Of a stretch of 64,000 nt of DNA, positions 57,305 through 64,000 are shown in pieces. Both the position numbers and the translations under genes were made by a program. A model generated the notes under the pieces. The model did no database searches. It was given only the letters and a program-made list of their open reading frames with translations, and was not told the DNA's origin. The stretch spans positions 85,429,116 through 85,493,115 of the forward strand of contig OY856186.1 in the NCBI GenBank assembly GCA_963693315.1, written 5' to 3'. This DNA is from Diogma glabrata (lineage: Eukaryota; Arthropoda; Insecta; Diptera; Cylindrotomidae). Each line of letters starts with the position of its first letter. Position 1 is the stretch's first letter.

Positions 57305-57914
57305 GGGCTATTATTTTGAAAACGTACATTTTTTTGTTGATTTTTAAATTTTTGATTTTTAAAAAATCTGAAATTTTGATATGTTGTTGGCATTGACAAA
57401 AGGAAAAAAGTTATTTCTGCTTTTATTTTTTGTGTACTCGGAATCGGAGTTATGCGCGGTTGAATTTTGAGGCTTTTTCACGTAGTTTTTGGTAATGGTG
57501 GCAATGTTTTGTGAATAGGTGCCACAAATTTCATCCGACTTACGTATATTTTTGCAAGTAAAAAGGAAAATAATTGAATAATTGAAATAAGTAAGTTTAA
57601 AATTAATAACTTTTCTCTTTTCCGCTAGGCGGCGCATAAAACCTTGGTTTACTTCAAAGCTCATATCTCAAAAAGTAGGCTTTTTTTTTTTTTGTTTTTC
57701 ACAAATTTTAAAGTAAACATATGCAGCTATGAAATTGAGAAATAAAAAGTCAGCAATTCAATATGGATTTTTTCTTACGATTTTTTAAAGTTTGGTATTT
57801 GAAAAATTCACATGTGTTTTTTTATTAAGTTAATAATCCTGTACTAAATGTGGATCTAATAAACTAAACATTTCATATTTTAACACCTGCAATAAATTTG
57901 AACCATTTTCTGTG
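57305..57914. repeat. Left terminal inverted repeat of the family A transposon
   Basis: Pairs with 59,551-60,154. The inner limit is at CACCTGCAATAAATTTGAAC followed by CATTTTCTGTG. It carries a 101-codon frame reading outward (57,359-57,664, minus strand) that is also intact in the other repeat. Confidence 0.88.
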
Positions 57915-58291
57915 CGGCTAAATGGTTAAAAACTTATTAAAAATTAATTTAAGTTAAGTGGTAAAATAGAGGAATTTAAATTATTAAAAGGGTGTGTAAA
58001 ATGTTTATTCATTTTAAAAAATGTCTATTCATCCCCTTTTTACTAATTAAAATCTCATTAGAGACTCATAATTTTAACATTTAAAATTCTAATGACGCCC
58101 ACAAACGGTTTTTGACCAAATTATACTTGCATCCAATCAAAATATATTAAATTGTACCTACCTAATTTTGCCTGATTCTACCTATGTCAAAACTATTTCA
58201 AGGGTATATATATATTGATTGGATTGCCTTATAATCAATTATATTCCAAAATATTTAGAAGACATAACGTTTAGAAAAGATAATAATAGAA

Positions 58292-59325
58292 ATGCCTTTC
58301 AAATTGTGCTGTAACTTGTACGGTCTCAAAAATCATCAGCGGACATCAAAAAATGTGAAACTGGTCACACCAGCTGTTATTCAAAAAGCTGTGACCCTAA
58401 ATTTTACTTTGCGTGATGACCAGTTTATATGTGAAACATGTCGCACTTATATCTATAAAAATAAGGTAAATTTAATTATTTTATTAAAATGAATAAAAAT
58501 TCATATGCAACTAATATTTTCTATACAGCAGCTTTCATGTTCTGAAGCTATTGATAGTGAAATTATTTCTATAAATCAGGATGTTGAAAATGTTCCAACG
58601 AACGAAAATATTCAAATACCTCCAGCATCTTTAGATCCATCACCAGTTTCGGTTGATACTATATCTCCACCAGTTCCTGAACTACTTAATGACATTTTAG
58701 GAGATATTAACAATGTTCTTGGAAGGTTAGCCGAATCTCCTATCAAACAAAATCATATTACAAAAAAATTGCAAGTGTCACATCGGCAATAAGTCAAAGA
58801 ATATTTCAAGTAGATTCAGTTAAAGTGTTATCACCAAACGAGGAATGTGAATATACATCATGGCTTATGAACCTTAAAAAAGAGTTTAAAGATGCCAGCT
58901 GTAAATCAAAACAAGTGTTTTTGTTGACAACTCTACCACGTAAATTTTGGTCAAATCAACGTATCCAGGATCAATTTAATGCATCAAGACGACTGGTAGA
59001 ATTCGCCATGGATCTGTTGGAAACAGTAGGTCCTTACAGTTGGCCTCAAAGCAAACAAGTGCACAGTTTGTCACAAAATATAGTAAAACAAATTCAAACA
59101 TACTTCTTATCAGAGGAAATTAGTAGAACAATGCCTGGCCTTAAAGATGTTGTTACTATTACAGAAGGATCGACAAAAATTAAGAAATCAAAGCGGTTGG
59201 TGTTATGGAACCTCACCGACATCTACGAAATGTTCTTGGAAGAAAACAAAGAACTCAAGGATTCCACTGTTTTTTACCGTATAACACTACACCCGATAAA
59301 ATAATTGCCAAAATGTTTTCTTTTT
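58292..59325 (+). pseudogene. Family A transposase-like gene, N-terminal part, with one intron
   Basis: ATG at 58,292 starts MPFKLCCNLYGLKNHQ, with a C-C ... CETC pattern suggesting zinc binding (residues 6-49). Exon 1 ends at 58,465 (AAG|GTAAAT), the intron is 63 bases, and exon 2 starts at 58,529 (TATACAG|CAG), in phase. Exon 2 has an acidic/proline-rich linker (PPASLDPSPVSVDTISPPVP), then a one-base shift near 58,770. It continues RIFQVDSVKVLSPNEECEY, WLMNLKKEFKDAS, QFNASRRLVEFAMDL, SEEISRTMPGLKDVVTITEG and KSKRLVLWNLTDIYEMF. The last two blocks align with SDEISRLLPGKRDAI and KRLLLCTLNEAYVEF at the window start. A second shift near 59,290 ends the frame (DKIIAKM continues in another frame). 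The catalytic half is missing. Confidence 0.72.
58466..58528 (+). other. Predicted 63-base GT-AG intron of the family A gene
   Basis: Donor AAG|GTAAAT and acceptor TTTCTATACAG|C with a pyrimidine-rich run, in-frame joining (58 codons before it) and insect-like length. Stops in the intron frame support removal. Confidence 0.7.
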
Positions 59326-59550
59326 CTGATGATCATAAATATTTCAATTTAAAGGTAAAAAAAAATATATAAATTAATTTTTTAATGTATTTATTTATAA
59401 TATTGATTAAATTATAATGTTTATAGGAAAAATATTTTTTTAATGTTTTTTTCTAATGTTAGTGTTGGTGATGTTGAAATTATAACAAAATCTTCGATCA
59501 TTGGGATCTCCAGTTCTTATTCTGAATAAAAACCTGTTTCTCAATCGGAA

Positions 59551-60154
59551 ATACACAAAAAATGGTTCAAATTTATTGCAGGTGTTAAAATATGAAATGT
59601 TTAATTTATTAGATCCACATTTAGTACAGGATTATTAACTTAATAAAAAAACACATGTGAATTTTTCATATACCAAACTTTAAAAAACCGTAAGAAAAAA
59701 TCCATATTGAATTGCTGACTTTTTATTTCTTAATTTCATAGCTGCATATGTTTACTTTAAAATTTGTGAAAAACAAAAAAAAAAAAAGCCTACTTTTTGA
59801 GATATGAGCTTTGAAGTAAACCAAGGTTTTACGCGCCGCCTAGCGGAAAAGAGAAAAGTTATTAATTTTAAACTTACTTATTTCAATTATTCAATTATTT
59901 TCCTTTTTACTTGCAAAAATATACGTAAGTCGGATGAAATTTGTGGCACCTATTCACAAAACATTGCCACCATTACCAAAAACTACGTGAAAAAGCCTCA
60001 AAATTCAACCGCGCATAACTCCGATTCCGAGTACACAAAAAATAAAAGCAGAAATAACTTTTTTCCTTTCGTCAATACCAACAAAATATCAAAATTTCAG
60101 ATTTTTAAAAAATAGATGTTTTTTTTTCGATGTACGTTTTCAAAATAATAGCCC
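59551..60154. repeat. Right terminal inverted repeat of the family A transposon
   Basis: Reverse complement of 57,305-57,914. It contains the outward 103-codon frame 59,804-60,115 (MSFEVNQGFTRRLAEKRK ...), matching its left partner (MSFEVNQGFMRRLAEKRK) with few changes. Coding status unproved. Confidence 0.88.
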
Positions 60155-60160
60155 ATATAA
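60155..60160. repeat. 6-base target-site duplication, right copy
   Basis: ATATAA after AATAGCCC. Confidence 0.7.
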
Positions 60161-60839
60161 ACGTTTAATAATTTAATGCAATATGTACTATGTAGACGTT
60201 TGTCTTTGATACTCTGAATTTTGATCTATTTTTACTTTCATTTTACATGATAGACAATTAAAAGGAAAAAAATTTTATTATATTTTCTTATTTAAAACTT
60301 TTTTATTATTTTCTATTTAATTTTTATTCTTTTAAAATTATGATTTACTTCATTTTTGTTGTATAAAATATAAAATAGGCAAGACAAAGAATATGTGAAA
60401 AGATTAATGAACAGTTTGAAATTCCTGCCTAATTGGAAAATTTACTAAAACTACATTAGTAACGTTGATGCATTAGTGAACTTTATAATAAGTTCTAAAA
60501 GTTTGTCTACTGGATATCAACTAAAAAAATGGAGGGGCTGAAATCTCACAGCTCTGAGATATCAAGACTTCAGTCTGGGTTAAGAATTTTGATATAGTTT
60601 TCGGCACAAAACTTTTATGAGGACATGGTTTTTAGTTTTGGGCAGCGATGTATATCAAACATAGTTCTTTGTTAAATTAAAAGTATTTTTTTATCTCTGT
60701 TTAGAAATTTATTACAAAACTAACGCGAAACATCAATACGTTGCCGGAAAATTAAAACAGATCATAAATTAACATAATTTAGTGAAAAGATGATACACTC
60801 AGCAAACTACTTAAAAACCTCTCCATTTAGCGTTTCGAG
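60161..60839. other. Unassigned AT-rich stretch
   Basis: Nothing recognisable between the transposon and the satellite. Confidence 0.4.
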
Positions 60840-62530
60840 AAAATATTACAAAATCACAAATTCATATTTCTTTCAAAATTCCAAAAATATTGTAAAAATT
60901 AAATAAATCAAACTTTTTTCAAAATTCTAAAAATATTCCAAAAATTATTACAAAATCAAAGAAAATTATTTCACCTAATAAATAAAAGACCGCAGAACAA
61001 CACATAATAAGTAGATCACCTAACTAAACTATTTATAACTGAAGGATATCCACCCATTTTGGGACGCACTATAAAATTGTTATTATTTAGTTTTACTTCT
61101 TTTGTCAAATTAGTTTTTTAAATTTTTTTTAAATTTCTTTTTTAATTTTTTTTTAAATTTCTTTTTTAATTTTCTTTAATGGTTCAATTGTTTTTATGTT
61201 TTAATGAATGAATCATTTTGGTTTATATTTTTTTATATTTTCTGTAGTTATATTATTAATTTTAAAAGTGGGTTTTTATTAAACCACCGATATGTATATA
61301 ATGAAGTATATCTTACTTTAAAATTTAGTTTTTATATACTACAGATGATGAAAGCATAGCTTTCGAAATGAGTATAAAGTAAAAAATAAAAAATAATAAA
61401 TCTCAGTAAACAAGAATAAGGTGTTTTTTCATTCATTATTTTTAAAAAATTATATTATCTTGTTTAGTTTTGAACAAACCAAAAAATGTAAAATCAAAGA
61501 TTTAAATCTTTTTCAAAAATTCTAAAAATATTGCAAAAATTATAACAAAATCAAAAATTGAATCTTTTTTCAAAATTCCAAAATTATTCCAAAAACTAGA
61601 ATAAAATCAAATGTTTAAACTTTTTCAGAATTCCAATAATATTCCAAAACTTCTTAAAAATTCAAACTTTTTCCAAAATTCTAAAAATATTGCCAAAATT
61701 ATTACAAAATCAAAAATTGAAACTTTTTTCAAAATTCTAAATATATATATATAATTCAAAAATTCTATTTTTTGTCAAAATTCTAAAAATATTGCAAAAA
61801 TTATAACAAAATCAAAAATTTAAACTTCTTTCAAAATTTCAAAAATATTCCAAAAATCAAATATTTAAACTTTTTCTAAATTCCAATAATATTCCAAAAA
61901 TTCTTAAAAATTCAAACTTTTTCCAAAATTCTAAAAATATTGCAAAAATTATTACAAAATCAAAAATTGAAACTTTTTTCAAAATTCTAAAAATATATAT
62001 AAAATTCAAAAATTCTATTTTTTCAGAATTCTAAAAATATTGCAAAAATTATAACAAAATAAAAATTGAAAAATTCCAAAAATATTCCAAAAATTAGAAT
62101 AAAATCATATGTTTAAACTTTTTCTAAATTCCAATAATATTCCTAAAAATCTTAAAAGTTCAAACTTTTTCCAAAATTCTAAATATATTGCAAAAATTAT
62201 TACAAAATCAAAAATTGAAAGTTTTTTCAAAATTCCAAACATTGTAATAAAATCAAAAATTTAAAATATTTCAAAATTCTAAAAACACTCCAAAAATTCT
62301 TACAAAACTGATAATTGAAAGTTTTTCAGATTTCTAAAAATATATATAAAATTCTAAAATTCTATTTTTTTCAAAATTCTAAAAATATAGCAAAAATTAT
62401 AACAAAATAAAAATTAAAACTTTTTCCAAAATTCTAAATATATTGCAAAAATTACTACAAAATCAAATATACAAACTTTTTTCAAAATTCCAAAAATATT
62501 TCAAAAACTATAACAAATTCAAAAATTTCC
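60840..62530. repeat. AT-rich satellite with ~45-57-base monomers and a ~250-base higher-order period
   Basis: Monomers follow TTTTTCAAAATTCTAAAAA, TATTGCAAAAATTATNACAA and AATCAAAAATTGAAAC. In 61.5-62.4 kb distinct monomer types recur in fixed order. ATTCCAATAATATTCC occurs at ~61,629, 61,878 and 62,128, and the TATATATATAAAATTC type at ~61,735, 61,985 and 62,335. A short outlying block (60,840-60,975) is separated by ~500 bases of unrelated AT-rich DNA. Confidence 0.88.
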
Positions 62531-62534
62531 ATCT

Positions 62535-62965
62535 CATTTACGTCATAAAAACAACTAAATTTTTTTTCCAAAAAATCGGCTAAAAAAATAAATGAAATCA
62601 TTTTTTGGCACACTTGGCATTATTTTTTTGACAAACCTATAATGCCATAATTCTCTATAATAATACTGAAATTTCATGTCATACAAATAATTAATTTTAT
62701 TTTTTTCCAAAATATTGGGTAAAAAAATAAATAAAGATCTTTCTTTTGACACACTTGGCAACATTTTTTTGACAAACTTCTAATACCATATTTAATAATT
62801 AATAATAATAATAAAATTTCATGTCATACAAATATATTTAATGTCATAAAAATAATTTAATTTTAATTTTTTCCAAAAAATTGGGTATAAAAATAAATAA
62901 AAATCTTTCTTTTGACACACTTGACAACATTTTTTTGACAAACTTATAACGCAATAATCTAGTTT
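62535..62965. repeat. Tandem repeat, about three units of ~140-150 bases
   Basis: Each unit has TTTTTTCCAAAAAATYGG, AAAAAAATAAATNAA, GACACACTTGGCAACATTTT (or GGCACACTTGGCATTATTTT), TTTGACAAAC and AATTTCATGTCATACAAAT. Units begin near 62,541, 62,690 and 62,850. Further TTTTGACACACTTGACGA echoes lie at ~63,078-63,110. Confidence 0.8.
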
Positions 62966-63099
62966 TTGGTATCACATATCAATCACGACCATCAAGATGC
63001 GTTCGCATTCTTTGTTCCTACTCATTATCACTTAAAACGAACGTTTTTTAAGCAAAAAAATGCATATTTCCTTGTTTTGACACACTTGACGATTTTTTT

Positions 63100-63390
63100 G
63101 ACACACTTCCGGTACAGTTATCGAACACATCGTCCTTTCGGCTCTTACCAATGCGTGTACCTACTTTTAAAAACCAAAATTTTTAAAATCCCTTCAGCCG
63201 TTTTCTAGGTTTCGTCGGTTGTGACCGACAGACAGACATACATTTTTTTTTGCTTTTTTTAGAATCAGTATTCAGTAGGTCCTAAAATATTAAAGAAAAA
63301 AGTGGGGAAAAGAATTTCACTTTTAGCTCATGAATGTAATACTTAGGTCTTTCAGTCCGAAGTAATTTTAATTAATGACTAACTGTTGCT
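63100..63390 (+). repeat. Retroelement-like 3' tail followed by the repeat shared with 3.78-3.94 kb
   Basis: CCTTCAGCCGTTTTCTAGG, GTGACCGACAGACAGACATA and a T run resemble the 3' ends of several insect non-LTR elements (by style). From ~63,245 the sequence matches 3,785-3,935. Confidence 0.5.
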
Positions 63391-64000
63391 ATGACTATGT
63401 TTTTGCACATTGCTTTCTCGTACGTTTTTCTAACGCTTTTGTAATGAGGCAAATAAACGAGTTAAACCATAATGTGATTCATATCAATGGTCAGCTGATT
63501 AAAATTAGTTCCCTGGTTTACCGGACGACCACACCTATTCTTATTTGTCTACGAATCGCATTACTTTCTTTAAATTCAATTTTAGAACTTCTAAAAGTTC
63601 ATCTAAATTAGTTCTATAGAAATGAGCATTTGCATTAGAATCATGTTATGTTAACGGATCTTGCCGATTTCTAAGCTCTGTTTTTATACAAAAAGATCAT
63701 CAACCAACAAAAAAAAGTTTACCATGATGCAAAATTAGAAACCGAAAATGTGTAAGCGGAACCAAGTTGACCGAAGATATGTGAAAAATCCGGAAACAGG
63801 GAATTTTGACTCCTGCTGAAATACAGCAATCAAGATCTATCTATCTATTATAGAAGAGTGCTATGCTGAAGGGTGACAAGAATATTGATAAGCCAGCTCT
63901 CATAATTTAATTATTAAAATATGCATAAATATAATAAAAAATCTCAAGCAAATGTATCTGAGAGGGAGGATTTGATAAACTTCGGGTTGGTTAAGCTTTA
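63391..64000. other. AT-rich DNA without recognisable genes
   Basis: One 78-codon frame without motifs. Nothing else is seen. Confidence 0.4.

Larger units (their letters stand above)
57305..60154 (+). mobile_element. Complete 2.85-kb DNA transposon with ~600-base inverted repeats (family A)
   Basis: The ends are GGGCTATTATTTTGAAAACG and its reverse complement. The inverted repeats cover ~57,305-57,914 and ~59,551-60,154, are highly similar, and are flanked by ATATAA on both sides. The central ~1.6 kb carries a gene of the same protein family as the pseudogene at the window start. The core region seen there (GDFSENY to HGKGPCDG) is absent here, so this is probably a deletion derivative that another copy would have to mobilise. 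Superfamily not recognised: the 6-base duplication and GGGC ends do not fit one common group. Confidence 0.85.

Noticed and set aside
60840..62965. CRISPR-like array
   Set aside because: Monomers are degenerate and contiguous with no unique spacers. Eukaryotic satellite structure.

Overview
The window looks like repeat-rich, AT-rich (roughly 70% or more) nuclear DNA of an arthropod, probably an insect. The reasons are a BEL/Pao LTR retrotransposon, Jockey-like LINE fragments, a Ty3/gypsy relic, a hAT element with ZMYM1/DUF4371-like transposase remains, Harbinger-type MITEs and a 63-base GT-AG intron. I could not place it more precisely. I found no convincing host gene, tRNA, rRNA or CRISPR. 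Nearly everything that can be explained is mobile DNA or simple and satellite repeat.

Layout. 1-1.9 kb: frameshifted gene of a transposase-like protein family (family A). 2.4-3.8 kb: a 1.03-kb near-perfect palindrome between two (TA)n tracts. 5.9-10 kb: old LINE and Ty3/gypsy relics and a perfect hairpin. 11.85-16.49 kb: a 4.64-kb hAT element with a perfect 8-base target duplication, holding a MITE and an interspersed repeat. 16.5-24 kb: MITEs, snap-back elements and a short tandem repeat split by an insertion. 24.1-30.6 kb: a 4.25-kb transposon with ~475-base inverted repeats and a broken gene of a second unassigned family (family B). A 5'-truncated LINE lies inside it and LINE-tailed repeats lie on both sides. 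31.33-32.91 kb: 1.6 kb of a heptanucleotide satellite. 33.2-40.5 kb: a complete, young BEL/Pao element with one open gag-pol frame. 40.5-57.3 kb: mostly unassigned AT-rich DNA with scattered LINE, SINE and MITE fragments and hairpins. 57.3-60.15 kb: a complete 2.85-kb transposon with ~600-base inverted repeats, a 6-base target duplication and a spliced but broken family A gene. 60.8-63.4 kb: an AT-rich satellite with higher-order structure, a second tandem array and a retroelement-like tail.

How the parts fit. Only the BEL/Pao element looks intact and able to encode its own proteins. The LINE tail at 26.6-26.8 kb is shared by several copies of a ~670-base repeat, which suggests a LINE moving a non-autonomous partner. 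The family A and family B elements have the plan of cut-and-paste transposons, but I could not assign them to a known superfamily from sequence alone.
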